Source of the DNA: Sclerotiophoma versabilis
Taxonomy: Eukaryota; Ascomycota; Dothideomycetes; Pleosporales; Didymellaceae
NCBI GenBank assembly: GCA_012274445.1
Contig: JAAROD010000011.1
Location: 930,001-994,000, forward strand
DNA: 64,000 nt
Reading direction: 5' to 3'
Part shown: positions 11,441-22,845 of the stretch, in pieces
Layout: the number at the start of each line of letters is the position of its first letter
Position numbering within the stretch: the stretch's first letter is position 1
Notes under the pieces: model-generated
Told to the model about the DNA's origin: nothing
What the model saw: the letters and a program-made list of their open reading frames with translations, nothing else
Database searches by the model: none
Position numbers and translations under genes: made by a program

Positions 11441-12802
11441 TCATGCATCGCCGGAGAGCTTGTTAGATACCTCCTCTTCTGTGACGACCGTCTCGTGGCT
11501 GCCCTCGAGCTCAGACAGAATAATCCATGTGGGCAGGATGCAGAGCACGGTGAAGCCAAAGTTGATGCCGATGGATACAAAGTGGTTCGCGTTGCCCTCG
11601 CTCTGCATGGCCCAAGCAATGGTCTGACCCAGAGCTTCCACACCGCGCAGAATACCGGTGTGGTGAGACAAGTTGGAGAGGTCGGTAGCGTACTGGCCGA
11701 CTAGCCAGTACAGGAATTGCTGGAAGGCCTGGCCACCGAATTGCCAGAAGAAGACCAGCGCATAGCTCTTGCCAAACCCGCCCTGGAACCAGTCATGCAC
11801 GGGTGCAGTAGGGGCGTTGTAGAATTGGTTCTGAAGAATGGAAGCCCAGATCCATGTGCCGATGAGGATTGTGACAATGGAGATGAACGCAATCCTGCCG
11901 CGGGTCTTGATGTGGATCTTCTGGTTATCGAGCAGAGCGGCGATGATGAAGGAACTAAAGATACCAGCGAAGTTGGTGAAAAAAGAGCTGAACGCACGCG
12001 AGCGGACGGTGAAGTAAGTGGTCAACCAGGTACTCATGAAACCGTTGTAGAAGTAGCTGATGAAGAAGGCAGGGAGGAGGAGCAAGATCCTGCGGCTGAT
12101 GAAGAGCTTGCCGACAGCCTGGAACTCCTTGGACCAGGTGGCAGCGCGCTCGGTAACGATCCTCGTGCCGTCCTTGCGCCAGACTTTATGGGCGGGAGAG
12201 AGGCAGAGGGCGATGGGGAGACCGAGACACATGATTACGATGAAGACGATGTAAGTGGAGGACGAGACCGAGCCAGCAGTCTTGCGGTTCGCGTTCAGGC
12301 CCAGGTTGATGGCGCCACCAACAATGGGGCCAGCGGCTTTGGCAGACTGCCAGATGGCGAGGTAGAACGCGCGGTCGCCGGGTGAGGGATAGCCGATGAT
12401 GATGGCTGCTTCGGCAGCCCAGAAAAAGCCTGCGCTGATACCACAGAGGGCACTGCCAAAGAGCATGAACCAGGTGTTTGCACTGACGTTGTTGGTGTAC
12501 AAGCCAGCACCGTACAGGGGGTAACCAATAGCACCAAGAGCAAGTCCGTAGTTCAACCCAATGCGGTTGTTGATAGCACCTGCAAGCACACAGACAATGG
12601 CAAACAGTCCGTACACAAGAGCGTTAGCGGCAGAAACCGCGTAAGGCTCAGCAGCACCACCGGCACCCAGTCCACCGAGGGCATCCCACATGCCTGGCGC
12701 GGTGAAGGAGACACCGCATGCTACGATAATCTGGAAGGGAACTGAGCGGAAGAACGACTTGTTCTTGCGAATAGACGCAGCATCTGAGGTAACGGAGGAC
12801 AT
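11441..12802 (-). CDS. UNC-93-like MFS transporter
   Basis: Single coding exon of 453 aa starting at ATG 12802 (MSSVTSDAASIRK). A longer frame reaches 12877 only through a GTG. About 11-12 hydrophobic helices are visible. The first follows FRSVPFQIIVACGVSFTAPG, and GMWDALGGLGAGG and the FWAAEAAIIIGYPSPGDR loop are typical of fungal UNC-93/DUF895-type major facilitator proteins. The short cytosolic N-terminus and hydrophilic acidic C-terminus (TVVTEEEVSNK) fit a plasma-membrane transporter. The substrate is unknown. In the 5' UTR, GTGAGC at 12877 and TTCTGTTCAG ending at 12832 mark a likely 46-nt leader intron. The gene is divergent from the urease gene across about 1 kb, which is suggestive but no proof of a shared nitrogen role. 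Confidence 0.88.
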   Translation of the reverse strand: MSSVTSDAASIRKNKSFFRSVPFQIIVACGVSFTAPGMWDALGGLGAGGAAEPYAVSAANALVYGLFAIVCVLAGAINNRIGLNYGLALGAIGYPLYGAGLYTNNVSANTWFMLFGSALCGISAGFFWAAEAAIIIGYPSPGDRAFYLAIWQSAKAAGPIVGGAINLGLNANRKTAGSVSSSTYIVFIVIMCLGLPIALCLSPAHKVWRKDGTRIVTERAATWSKEFQAVGKLFISRRILLLLPAFFISYFYNGFMSTWLTTYFTVRSRAFSSFFTNFAGIFSSFIIAALLDNQKIHIKTRGRIAFISIVTILIGTWIWASILQNQFYNAPTAPVHDWFQGGFGKSYALVFFWQFGGQAFQQFLYWLVGQYATDLSNLSHHTGILRGVEALGQTIAWAMQSEGNANHFVSIGINFGFTVLCILPTWIILSELEGSHETVVTEEEVSNKLSGDA

Positions 12803-13815
12803 GGCGATGGATCCTCGGAGGCTTATCCGGACTGAACAGAAAGGATGAAGAAGGGTGGTTGGTGTTAGGAAGCTCACCTTGCAGGACCTACATTTTATTT
12901 ATCTAGACTACTTGGCTGTTGCTGCTCATGAAAATATTTTTCGATGATGGTTGAGGCGAGCGCATATCGAAAAGCTGTGGGGCGAGCACGACATCGGGAG
13001 CTAATGACTCGTTCACATCGAGACCCTGGCTTTCCGCGCTCTTGGAACGAAAGTTTTACGTTGAAATCCGCCATGCTACGCTCGCTTTGGTGTCGTGGGA
13101 TTGCACGGTAGCATCCTGAGGCTCAAGCCGGGCCAGGCCGAAACTAAGCGTGAGTGCGAAAGAGATTTGAGCCGCATCTGGAGTGGTGGTGTTGAAGATG
13201 GCGAGGAGCACGCGTCGGTTGGGACGAGGCTCCGCATCGTGGAGCTCCGCGTCCCCATCAAACGTACCCACAGCCTGGCCTTGTGCGCATTGCTCAGGAT
13301 GGCAGAATCGGCTAATCCGTGGCCGTAGCACTGGAGTTTCCATGTGTCGTGCGACGGAGGCGGCCGGCATCATCGGCAGCCTCGTCTCCTGGGCGTGGTT
13401 CCTGGTTGTAGATGGGCGCATGCGGCGAGTTCAGGCCCAGGAGTGGTGAGATGACGTGCGATTGAGTGTGGGTTAGCAGTGGAGACACGGTGCAGCAGTA
13501 GGTGTCAGCAACCTGTGAAGACAGTCTCAACGAGGTCAAATAGCAGGAGCAGCGCTCGCGCTGGGGCTGGGGCGCTGCTGCGATTTTGTACTGTGGTACA
13601 TGCACAGGACGAGGATGACGAAGGCATAGTAGTCAGCAGTCGTTATCGGCGGGCTCCCTTATCGACGAATAGCAGCGCGCAGGCCCTCTGGAAGACGAGG
13701 GCTGGCTTGCTTTGGTATGGTCTCGCCGTTGAGCTGCGGTAGACTTGGGACCCCGCGTGTGTTTGTTTGAACGTCTCTTGTTACCGCGACACCGTCGCAG
13801 TGATACAGACACACG
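12803..13815. promoter_or_regulatory. Divergent MFS/urease promoter region
   Basis: About 1 kb separates the two start codons, which point away from each other, so both promoters must lie here. It includes the MFS leader intron (12832-12877). No supported coding gene is visible; frames such as 13056-13421 and 13183-13449 have no domain. Confidence 0.55.
13643..13664 (-). promoter_or_regulatory. Pair of GATA-factor sites
   Basis: TTATCG at 13643-13648 and again at 13659-13664 read CGATAA on the minus strand, matching the HGATAR consensus bound by AreA/NIT2-type nitrogen regulators. They are 16 bp apart and about 150-175 bp upstream of the urease start codon. Urease is a classic nitrogen-catabolite-regulated function, so AreA control is a reasonable inference; binding is not shown. 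Confidence 0.45.
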
Positions 13816-16564
13816 ATGCAGCTGTGTCCCAAGGAGGTGCGTGATTCGCCTGGACAGATGCTGGGCACGGCCACGTGACAGCTGCAAGGTGCCCCTCGCT
13901 GACCCCACCATAGCTCGACAAGCTCGTCATCTCCCAGCTGGGGCTGCTCGCCCAGCGCCGCCTGGCACGAGGTGTGAAGCTGAACCAGAGCGAGGCAACA
14001 GTGAGTACTGGCGTCGACCTTGCCGCGCCTGCCCATTGCTGATTGCTCGCAGGCCCTCATCGCGAACAACCTCCAAGAAGTACCCCACCCGCCTGCACGC
14101 CCACCCGTGGCAGCTCGCTGAAGGCGCACAGCTTATCCGCGATGGCAATCACACCGTCGCCGACCTCATGGCCATTGGCAAGACCATGCTGGGCCGCCGC
14201 CATGTCCAGCCCGCCGTCGTCGCAGGCCTCCACGAGCTGATGGTCGAGGGCACTTTCCCAACCGGCACCTACCTCGTCACCGTCCACCACCCAATCTCGA
14301 CCGACGATGGCGACCTCGAGAAGGCCCTCTATGGCTCCTTCCTGCCAGTCCCTTCCAACGACATGTTTCCCCTCCCCGATTCGAGTGTGTACGAATACGA
14401 GAAGCAGCCTGGCGCAATCGTGGCTGTGAAGGGCGAGGCCGGCATGATCAAGCTCAATGAGGGGCGCAAGCGAATCAGGCTCAGGGTCAAGAGCATGGGT
14501 GACAGGCCAATCCAGGTTGGATCGCACTACCACTTCATCGAGACCAATCCCCAGCTATCTTTCGACCGCGTCCGCGCCCATGGCTACCGTTTGGATATCC
14601 CTGCTGGTACCTCTGTCCGTTTCGAGCCTGGCGACACCAAGACGGTCACTCTGGTACAAATCGCCGGAAACCAGGTCATCAAGGGAGGAAACCAGATTGC
14701 ATCGGGCCACGTTCACGACGTTAGCGTTGCAGAAGGCATCGTGGAGAGGCTGACTGCTGGTGGCTTCCTTCACGCACCAGAGCCAGCTGGCGACGCTGCG
14801 CACATCGATATCTGCACCATGGAGCGCCAAGCTTATATCAGTATGTTTGGTCCAACAACTGGAGATCTGGTGAGACTCGGCGCCACAGACCTCTGGGTCA
14901 AGGTCGAGAAGGATCTTACACAATACGGCGATGAGTGTGCTTTCGGTGGCGGCAAAACACTCAGAGAAGGCATGGGCCAGGCAGGAGGACGCTCTGATAC
15001 CGAAACCCTGGATACAGTCGTGACGAATGCTCTGATCGTTGATTGGTCGGGCATCTACAAGGCTGACATCGGTATCAAGGACGGCATCATCGTTGGCATT
15101 GGGAAGGCCGGTAACCCTGATGTCATGGAAGGCGTTGATCCGAACATGGTTGTTGGATCTTGTACCGATGTCATTGCAGCCGAGCATGACATAGTTACAG
15201 CAGGAGGATTTGATACGCACATCCACTTCATTTGTCCACAACAGGCCCAGGAGGCAATAGCATCTGGCATCACAACAATGCTTGGCGGCGGTACTGGTCC
15301 AAGTACTGGTACAAATGCAACAACTTGTACTCCAGGAAAGACCCATATCAGGCAGATGCTGCAGGCTATTGACACGCTTCCGTTGAACTACGGCATTACT
15401 GGAAAAGGCAACGACGCCGAGGTCAAGCCTCTTCAAGAGCAGGTCGAGGCTGGTGTCTGTGGCTTGAAGCTGCATGAGGACTGGGGAAGTACACCTGCAG
15501 CTATCGACGCGTGCTTGACTGTGTGCGACGAATATGACATTCAGACCCTGATCCACACCGACACGCTCAACGAATCAGGCTTCGTCGAGCAGACCGTCGG
15601 TGCGTTCAAGAACAGGGTCATCCACACCTATCACACCGAAGGTGCAGGTGGAGGTCACGCCCCAGACATCATCAGCGTCGTTGAGCACGACAACGTCCTT
15701 CCGTCGTCTACAAATCCCACACGACCATACACCCGCAACACCTTGGACGAGCACCTGGACATGCTTATGGTGTGCCACCACCTATCCAAGAACATTCCCG
15801 AAGACGTAGCCTTTGCCGAGTCTCGTATTCGTGCCGAGACTATCGCCGCAGAAGACGTCCTGCACGATCTCGGCGCCATATCTATGATGTCGTCTGACTC
15901 GCAGGCCATGGGTCGCTGCGGTGAAGTTATTCTGCGCACTTGGAACACAGCGCACAAGAATAAGGTCCAGCGTGGCTACCTTAAGGAAGACGAAGGTACA
16001 GGCGCAGACAACTTCAGGGTGAAGCGGTACATCAGCAAATACACTGTCAACCCGGCTATCGCCCAAGGCATGGGTCATCTCATCGGCAGTTTAGAGGTTG
16101 GCAAGCTAGCAGATCTGGTCTTGTGGAGGCCGGAAAACTTCGGTGTCAAGCCTGCGCTTGTAGTGAAGAGCGGTTTCTGCTCCTACGCTCAGATGGTGAG
16201 TTGAAAGTACCCACTCTCCACCACATAATACTTATCTTTACAGGGTGACCCCAACGCCTCAATCCCTACTGTGGAACCCATTATCATGCGCCCTATGTTC
16301 GCGCCTATGGTACCCTCCTCCTCTATAACCTTCGTATCCAAAGCCTCCATCGACTCCGGCGTCATCGCCTCATACGGTCTGCGGAAGCGTGTGGAGCCAG
16401 TCAAAAACTGCAGAAATATAGGCAAGCGAGACATGAAGTACAACGACGTGCGGCCAAAGATGACAGTCGATCCTGAGACATACCGAGTGGAAGCGGATGG
16501 TATGCACTGCACTGCAGAGCCGAGTGAATCGTTGCCACTGACACAGGGGTATTTCGTATACTAG
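13816..16564 (+). CDS. URE1: Urease (urea amidohydrolase)
   Basis: Nickel enzyme that hydrolyses urea to ammonia and carbamate/CO2 in the cytosol. Five exons join into 839 aa: 13816-13836, 13914-14000, 14053-14079, 14132-16195 and 16244-16564. The start MQLCPKE joins LDKLVISQLG, then ALIANNLQE and LIRDGNHTV, exactly the N-terminus expected of fungal/plant single-chain ureases, whose usual length is about 840 aa. Gamma, beta and alpha domains follow in order. Nickel ligands are H408, H410, carbamylated K491 (GLKLHEDWG), H520, H546 and D634; C593/H594 (MVCHHLS) form the flap. All active-site residues are present, so the enzyme should be active once accessory proteins insert nickel. The uninterrupted frame from 13745 is a false start read through introns. 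GATA motifs lie upstream. Confidence 0.97.
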
Positions 16565-16716
16565 CCCACCTTAACTGTATCAATCCGCTATACACCACGA
16601 AGTACGCTAGACACAACGGTACTCTTTGAATACAACTGCAACTACTACCATGTATCGTGACTGTCTATCAGCGCACAATACCCAAACATGCAACTAAACA
16701 TCTCATCACGCACCTA

Positions 16717-16784
16717 TGAAGCACTCCAACACATGAAGCACTCCAACATGTGAAGCACTCCAACATGTGAAGCACTCCAACACT
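16717..16784. repeat. 17-nt tandem repeat, four copies
   Basis: The unit tgaagcactccaacatg (first copy ending aca, last copy ending act) is repeated four times head to tail with at most two changes, about 150 bp downstream of the urease stop codon. Confidence 0.9.
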
Positions 16785-17910
16785 TACCACCACTCTAACC
16801 CACAAGTATGACATATTCACACTCGCCGCAAGCACTGCACGCACAAGGCTGATGAGAAAGCCCATCACCAGCTACACAGTCATATTCTATGCGGCGCGCT
16901 TTACGCCATCAACATCAAGTGTTGTTCTACGAATCCGCTATACTGGATGGTATTGGGTTTGCTTGTGATTCGCACACAGACCTTGAAAAGATCACCGTAC
17001 CGTGATTTATCGGCAGTTGTCAGGTACTAGTGGAAGACGAGAGGATTGTAGGCAGGTGGTTGCGCTGCTTAATGTGCGTTTGGGTTAGTGTGTGCTGCAT
17101 AGGTGGTATTTTTTATTCGTAACGTGCGGTATCTATAGCTTTCTCAAGGCGCTGGGTGGATATACACAGGGTCTGTGGAATTTGCTTCGGAATCAAGGGA
17201 CAAAATATTACTATTGCTGCTCCAGGGATGATTGGTGCACGTACCCTGACCAACTAAAGTGTCTATGTACCTAGCAATATGTATAAAGATTAACACAGAG
17301 CTATGAGTAAGGGATCACCTGTCAATGTTCAATTCTCATCAGTCGTGAGAGGCCCTTGACGTTTACTTCTCTCCCGGACTAAACTTTCATACCCGGAGCT
17401 CGCTTAATATAGAGTAAAACATTATTCCACGCATAGAGTCTTCAGACTCTAGATCCTTTCTCCTTTCCCTGGTAAAGCAATGGCTGCGAAGTACATAGTA
17501 TATAGCGTTACACCATTCCATCTACGAGAACATGTCTAAAACAACAACGGATTTTGCTGTATATTTGACTACAATTCTCTAACAGTTGGTCGAAACATAA
17601 TCACACCGGCTCGATGATGGGATATGTCAGAATATTATGCTGATTCAAAAGCTCTTTTGGAGTACATCAAACGAAGATCATGATTTGATTAAATAACGAC
17701 AGATGCGTTAGTTTTCATGGCGTTCATTCAGGATTCGCATCATCGTTGCAATGTCAAAGCACATACTATTTGATTGCCGCAGACGCACACTATCAATCGA
17801 TCCGTGAGATTGGACAGTCCGGCTACACTTGACCTTGACATGTTGTGCCTTACATCTATCAAGGTTTAATACGAGGTACTCAGACAGGGTGCCTATACAT
17901 TCAAGTGGTT

Positions 17911-17931
17911 GGGGGGGGGGGGGGGGGGGGG
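17911..17931 (+). repeat. Poly-G run of 21
   Basis: An uninterrupted run of 21 G residues in a non-coding stretch. Such tracts are length-unstable, can form quadruplexes, and are often miscounted in assemblies. Confidence 0.9.
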
Positions 17932-18730
17932 CAGATGATGGGGCTTATCCAGTCTGTTCTTCATCTAATTCACGACATGGACAGTATTTTCGCACAAATT
18001 GTTTGTTGTTCATCTTGGCTCTTTAAATACGGCTAGGGGTGGTAGGGTAAAGATGTAGAAACTTGTAGAAGCAACGATTCAGACCAAACAAAGCTAGGCA
18101 AAGAGGACAGTATATACTCAGAGTAGTGGTGAGAGCTTAGATTTGGGTCTCGCGTGTAGAATCATCTGCGGCATGGAACAAACACTACAATCCTGAAGAA
18201 AGTGTGTATTGCAACGATGCAATCATAGACACTGAACATACCATTGCAGAACGCAACCAATCAAGCTGAATCTACATTGTAAAGCTTCCCTATTCTTACC
18301 TCATCAAAACGTTTTAGCCCAGTACTTCACCCCCTCCCGAACCGCATCTACCCCTCCAAGCTCCAACCCAATCGTCGAAGAAGACACGCTTATCACCAGC
18401 CAAGCAGCGCACTGCCAAGTCCAGCCGCAAACTCTTACCAACCCGCTTATCAAGTGCAGTAGTACCCAGAAAAAGCGTCAAAGACTCGCTTCCGAGAGGA
18501 TTCGCTATGCAGTCAAGCCGGATAGGTGCAAAGCGTGCATCTCCGAGTAGAAAAACCAGGGTGACTCGGCAGTTTCCTCGCTGGGGCGTGGGTCTGGAGT
18601 ATAGTAGATCTGCATGCATGTAGCGGGAAGAAAGCGGTGGTGTGTGGAGTTGGCGCACGAGCTTGTGCGGTTTGACTGCGGGTGTAGAAAAGCAAGCACG
18701 GGCAAGACAGCACAGGAGGCCAGTGGACAA

Positions 18731-18786
18731 GATGCAGTGGGCAAGATGCAGTGGGCAATATGCAGTGGGCAATATGCAGTGGGCAA
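18731..18786. repeat. 14-nt tandem repeat, four copies
   Basis: Unit gatgcagtgggcaa, with copies three and four starting with t instead of g, preceded by a decayed copy. The Cys/His/Leu/Pro-rich minus-strand frames over this place are translations of the repeat. Confidence 0.9.
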
Positions 18787-19124
18787 GACACTGTAAAGCA
18801 GCGCTGTGAGTCTGGCGCGTAGTAAAAACCCGCACGCGTCCCGTAGTGTGGCCGATTGGATCTCTAGACGGATAATACTACATTACCAGCACTAGTCTTT
18901 ATGTAGTTGTAATGATCCAACACCCGCACATTACCCACCATGCACCGAATGATCCTTTCACCACGCGAGTTGGGAGTGGGTCCGTACCACCTCAGACCGA
19001 TATACAGATGAAGCCTTCGATTAACGGGGTTTTCCGTCCAAGGAGGGGAGGGATTTTTGTTTTGTACTGGAAAAACAGTAGAGGGCTGATGGATGGGGTA
19101 TATTTGACACCTTCAAATCCAACT

Positions 19125-19156
19125 CCAGTCCAGTTCAGTTCAGTTCAGTCCAGTTC
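19125..19156. repeat. CAGTT/CAGTC pentamer array
   Basis: Alternating ccagt and cagtt pentamers repeated about six times, in a non-coding stretch. Confidence 0.8.
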
Positions 19157-19705
19157 GTAACCATTATTGAAGTGGTATTGGTCTTGATTTGAGATACTTG
19201 GGTATTTGTATGAATAGGTTGAGACATGTAACGACACTGAAAGAAACTCAAAGATAGTTAGATGCAGCGTGGATTGAACACTTTCTTTTCTTCGTGATTT
19301 GCAGTGTTCAGGGCTGGATTGCATATACTGCTAGAAGGCATCAACTGTAGGGCATATACTGTAAGGCATGACAAGCACCGCATCTGCAGCACCGCACCTG
19401 CAACACTGCATCTGGAATCAAAGTCTAGAAGCGAGAGGTCAGGAAGCAAAGTCAGCAAGCGAAGTGCTGTATAGAGGTAACTCGTAATAGATTTCCCTCG
19501 CTTCACGCGCGCACTGCTTTCGCGATCCACGCCGCCTTTAGCTGGGGTTGTCAGGATGCGACTCGATGGGACGGTTTGCTGACTAGCATTATCGGTGGAC
19601 GAAAGCGTGGTGGTTCGTTGCATGGGTGGTGTTGAGCAGTTTTCTCGTTGGTTGTTGATCGTTGGTTGTTAATCGTTGGTCGTGGCTCATTGCTCGTTAC
19701 TCATT

Positions 19706-19753
19706 GCTCAGCTTCGGTCTTGCTCAGCTTCGATCTCGCTCAGCTTAGGTCTT
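19706..19753. repeat. 16-nt tandem repeat, three copies
   Basis: Unit gctcagcttcggtctt in three copies with one or two changes. Just upstream (about 19646-19682) a related region repeats cgttggttgtt motifs two to three times. Confidence 0.85.
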
Positions 19754-20424
19754 GCTGAGTGGTGTACGGGCGGACAGGAAGGAAGGGGATGGGACGCTTT
19801 GTCGGATATGGATGGCGTGGCATGTTTAGCTCTGTCATTGTAGTGCCAGCTTCAGTTCCATCTTCTAACAGCAGCAGTCGGTGGAGGATGTGTGTGAGAG
19901 GCACTGCTTACTACGTCGTACTACATGCAGCACGCTGAGCTGCCAAGATGTGGGGAGGTCAGCTCCAGCTCCAGCTTCAGGTCAGAACACGACTTGATTC
20001 GTTCAGCTGGACGCTACGATCGACAGGCACAGGCCTGAGACTTGACCTGGGACGATCCCGTCTCTGGAAGGACTTGGCTTCGCAGGGTGGTGGTTGGTGT
20101 GCATGCAGGTTTGCTCCTTTGCCAACGCGTCGTTGGGTCAGGCAGTGCGCTTACTATAGAAGGCGATGCATTGAGTGGGAAGGACGGGGGTGGCACAAAG
20201 CGGACATGCGTGCTGTCGCTGAGGCCGAAGTTGGGAGTTGTGCGTCATTCATGCATTGCCCTTCCCACCAACCTGGTTATGCATGTGGCAGCGGGGCATG
20301 TTCGGTGGATTTGTGCGTGGGGCGTACAAAGGCGTCTGCTCGGTCAAAGACAGATGCAGCAGAGTGTTTGACGGGAGCCTAGAGAATCGCACGCAACAGG
20401 CAGTATTGCCTTGGCCAATCACAG

Positions 20425-20489
20425 ACACGAGCGACATACACGAGCGACATACACGAGCGACAGACACGAGCGACAGACACGAGCGACAG
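20425..20489. repeat. 13-nt tandem repeat, five copies
   Basis: Unit acacgagcgacag (first two copies end in t). Because 13 is not a multiple of three, the array is open in several frames and creates spurious long ORFs on both strands. Confidence 0.9.
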
Positions 20490-21707
20490 ATACAGAGTGT
20501 GGAGCTGGAGAGCTGTGGCGCTCGTCCAGATCAGCCACGAACAGATGTCTGGGCGTTTGGACAGAGTGTGGATCGCAATGTCGGGAGTCTGTTTGCGAAC
20601 AGGAGAACGGAGATGAGGATGCGGCTCGAGAACAAGCTCCGACCCATGAGGCAGACTGGGATGCAAAAGGGCATTCCACCCGTTCCAGGAGATTGGCTCC
20701 GGGGAGAAGAAAGGGATGGAGCTCTTCACAGCGCTGCTATGGTAGATGCAACGCGGCAGAGGCAGCAGACTCGACTAGAAGAACCAGGCGTCTCCAGAAG
20801 CTCGGGGCCGCCGTTTCACAGCGCAAATGCAATTGCACGGCGGTCCCAAGAGGCGGGCTGGCAGCGGCTGGATCAGCGAGGTGCAGTGTCCGTGAGTCAA
20901 AAGCTCGAGCGAGGGCGAGCCGACTGAGTCGTGCATCGGGTGAGCGCGATTATGCGGAAGGCGGCGTGCAGGCGGCGGCGGCATTGGGCGTCTCAGTGTT
21001 GCGCACAGCCGCTAGGAGGGCACGGCGTGGATGGGGTGGGGAGGTGAAGGGTGGGAATAACGACGTGTGGGTGCTGGAGTTTGGGTGAGCGGTGGGGCAG
21101 AGGGGCGGCGGCCATTAGCAGGCACGCAAAGGCCGCAAACAGGGCTCTCCCTGGCCAGCTGGCACTGGTGGGGAAGGGCGGTCGAACGAGCGAACGAGGC
21201 TGCAGCCAGTGGTGCTGAAGATCTGCAGTTGCATGCAGCCAGCGACAAAGCAGCGTCTGCAGCGTCAGGCGGCGCAGGATCAACCGCCACGAGCTGCCTG
21301 CGGGCGTCTGCTGGTGCAGCCTGCCAGGCACAGCCGTGGGCGCTGGTGGGCGCTGGGTGCTGGTGCTGGCGGGCCTGTGGTGGCCCCAGTGGTGCGGCTG
21401 CCAGACGCGTGCAGGGCCGAGGCGAGGGCTGCACTGCTGCAGGCTGAGCCTGAGTGCGGGCGGCCAGAGCAGCGCGGCGCAGGATCCGTTTCCCAAGTGG
21501 GCCCTGCAGAGGCGCGGCCAATGGCCTGCATTCCGCCACCGCGCGCCGTCATGGCCGTTGAGCGACCAGATGCGCGGGTTCTCGCCGTGCTCGCCTTATT
21601 ACCAGGGCCACCCGCGCTCTGCTGTAGGGCAGTGCTGATCCGCCGACTGCCTCGACACCCGGACGCCCTCTCGCAACAGCCCTCGGACGGAGTGCACACA
21701 CACAACC

Positions 21708-22382
21708 ATGGCCACCTTGTTCCGCAACTTCTCCTTCGACGCGCCGTCGCCGTCGCTGGCCGACCACGAAGCCGAGCGTGCCCTCATGAACTGCTCGCCC
21801 ACCTCCCTCCCTACCACGCCCGACCATGCATGCAGCCGGCCGCCGACGCCGCCGCCGTGCACCATGGCCGACCTGGCCCAGCTCATGGGCGGGCAAAATC
21901 TCTTCATCACCACCTCGCGACGGCACATCCCTGCAGGCCCGCCAACACCACCCAGCGAGGACGACACATTCCCCACTGAGCAGCTGGACCCCCAAGCCCC
22001 GCGATCCACCTACTGCCGCGCCTCGGCCTCCATCATGCGCATGCAGCGCCAGGCCAACTCGCGCCTCCAGTGCTGCGCGTCGCAGGCCAAGGACATCTCA
22101 CGCCTCGTCCGCATGATCCAGGCGGAGGAGCAGTGTGCCGTCAGCCACTCGGCCGCCCGCTCCGCCTCCGCCTCCGCCTCCGCTGCCGCTCACTCGGCAG
22201 ACGACGAGGGCATCGACATGGACTACGACTGCTCGCTGCGTGTGACAGAGCCCCTGTTCTCGCGGCCGCTGTATCGCGCAGGAGACCGTCACAACGACGG
22301 CGCCCGCGTTAGCAAGAATGTCCGCATGCGGAAGCGCTCGAGCACGGCCAAGGAGGTCAAGGAGAGGCGGAAGACGAAATAG
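21708..22382 (+). CDS. Hypothetical protein, Pro/Ser/Ala-rich
   Basis: A 224-aa single-exon frame starting at an ATG in a strong context (accATGGcc). The N-terminal half is proline-rich with repeated PTPP motifs (SRPPTPPPC, GPPTPPSED), possible SH3- or proline-directed-kinase sites. A helical, Cys-containing segment follows (IMRMQRQANSRLQCC...ISRLVRMIQAEEQC), then a Ser-Ala run (ARSASASASAAAHS) and a very basic C-terminus (RMRKRSSTAKEVKERRKTK) resembling a nuclear localisation signal. No known domain is recognised. The stop is followed by a normal intergenic stretch. It looks like a real gene from codon bias and start context, with unknown function. Confidence 0.65.
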   Translation: MATLFRNFSFDAPSPSLADHEAERALMNCSPTSLPTTPDHACSRPPTPPPCTMADLAQLMGGQNLFITTSRRHIPAGPPTPPSEDDTFPTEQLDPQAPRSTYCRASASIMRMQRQANSRLQCCASQAKDISRLVRMIQAEEQCAVSHSAARSASASASAAAHSADDEGIDMDYDCSLRVTEPLFSRPLYRAGDRHNDGARVSKNVRMRKRSSTAKEVKERRKTK

Positions 22383-22530
22383 TCTCCACCTGCAAATTTG
22401 TGATTTTGATGCATTGCGACGGCGTTGGGGTTACTGCTGCGGCGCTGGATACCATTCGAGACTGGACATGTCTGGAAGCCTTGGATTTGGGTTGTTGGTA
22501 TCTATGCTCCCTACGGGTCGAGCCAGGCGT

Positions 22531-22583
<53 letters not shown>

Positions 22584-22845
22584 ACACCACTACTACTCAC
22601 TACTACTACTACTACCACTACCACCACCACTACTACATATTGTATACTCACCAAATCAAGCATTTGGTACCCACTGCACCACCTTCCCTCATGCATGGAC
22701 GTTGTTTGTGACCCAGCCACATGGATCCACGTGATGCACGTAACCCCAGGATTGCGATCCTCTTCGGCAACTTTGCTGACCCACTCTCGGACTTTTGTTC
22801 TTCACCGACCTCACCAACCTCACCCACTTCACCCACTTCACCACC
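22383..22845. other. Intergenic with microsatellite
   Basis: 3' flank of the Pro-rich gene and promoter of the RRM-like gene. It contains the TAC repeat described separately and pyrimidine-rich cacc-repeats just before the next start codon. Confidence 0.5.
22531..22636. repeat. (TAC)n microsatellite
   Basis: About 17 perfect TAC units to about 22582, then imperfect continuation (tac/cac mixtures) to about 22636. Poly-Tyr, poly-Thr, poly-Leu and poly-Val frames over it are repeat translations, not genes. Confidence 0.95.

Larger units (their letters stand above)
16565..18300. other. Intergenic with minisatellite and poly-G
   Basis: No supported gene. It holds the 17-nt repeat array at 16717-16784 and a 21-base G run at 17911-17931, both described separately. 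Short frames here have no domain. Confidence 0.5.
18301..21707. other. Repeat-rich gene desert
   Basis: No supported gene in 3.4 kb. Several different short tandem arrays occur (14-nt at 18731, pentamer-like at 19125, 16-nt at 19706, 13-nt at 20425). From about 20500 to 21700 GC content rises and long frames appear in several phases at once on both strands. That is expected from GC-rich DNA with few stops, and none has a convincing domain. The right end probably carries the promoter and leader of the gene at 21708. Confidence 0.5.

Noticed and set aside
11717..12385. 222-aa plus-strand ORF
   Set aside because: It is antisense to the MFS transporter coding exon. Its Glu/Asp/Gly-rich composition is what the reverse of membrane-helix codons gives.
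14555..15556. 333-aa minus-strand ORF
   Set aside because: It is antisense to the urease exon, whose active-site residues are all conserved, so it is a shadow.
18314..18835. 173-aa minus-strand ORF
   Set aside because: Its Cys/His/Leu-rich start is the translation of the 14-nt tandem repeat and no domain or codon bias supports it.
16717..20489. CRISPR-like repeats
   Set aside because: The units are directly adjacent without unique spacers and the DNA is eukaryotic; these are minisatellites.
20238..21539. Several long overlapping ORFs on both strands
   Set aside because: High GC content and a 13-nt repeat open many frames together. None has a domain, splice-linked partner or good start.
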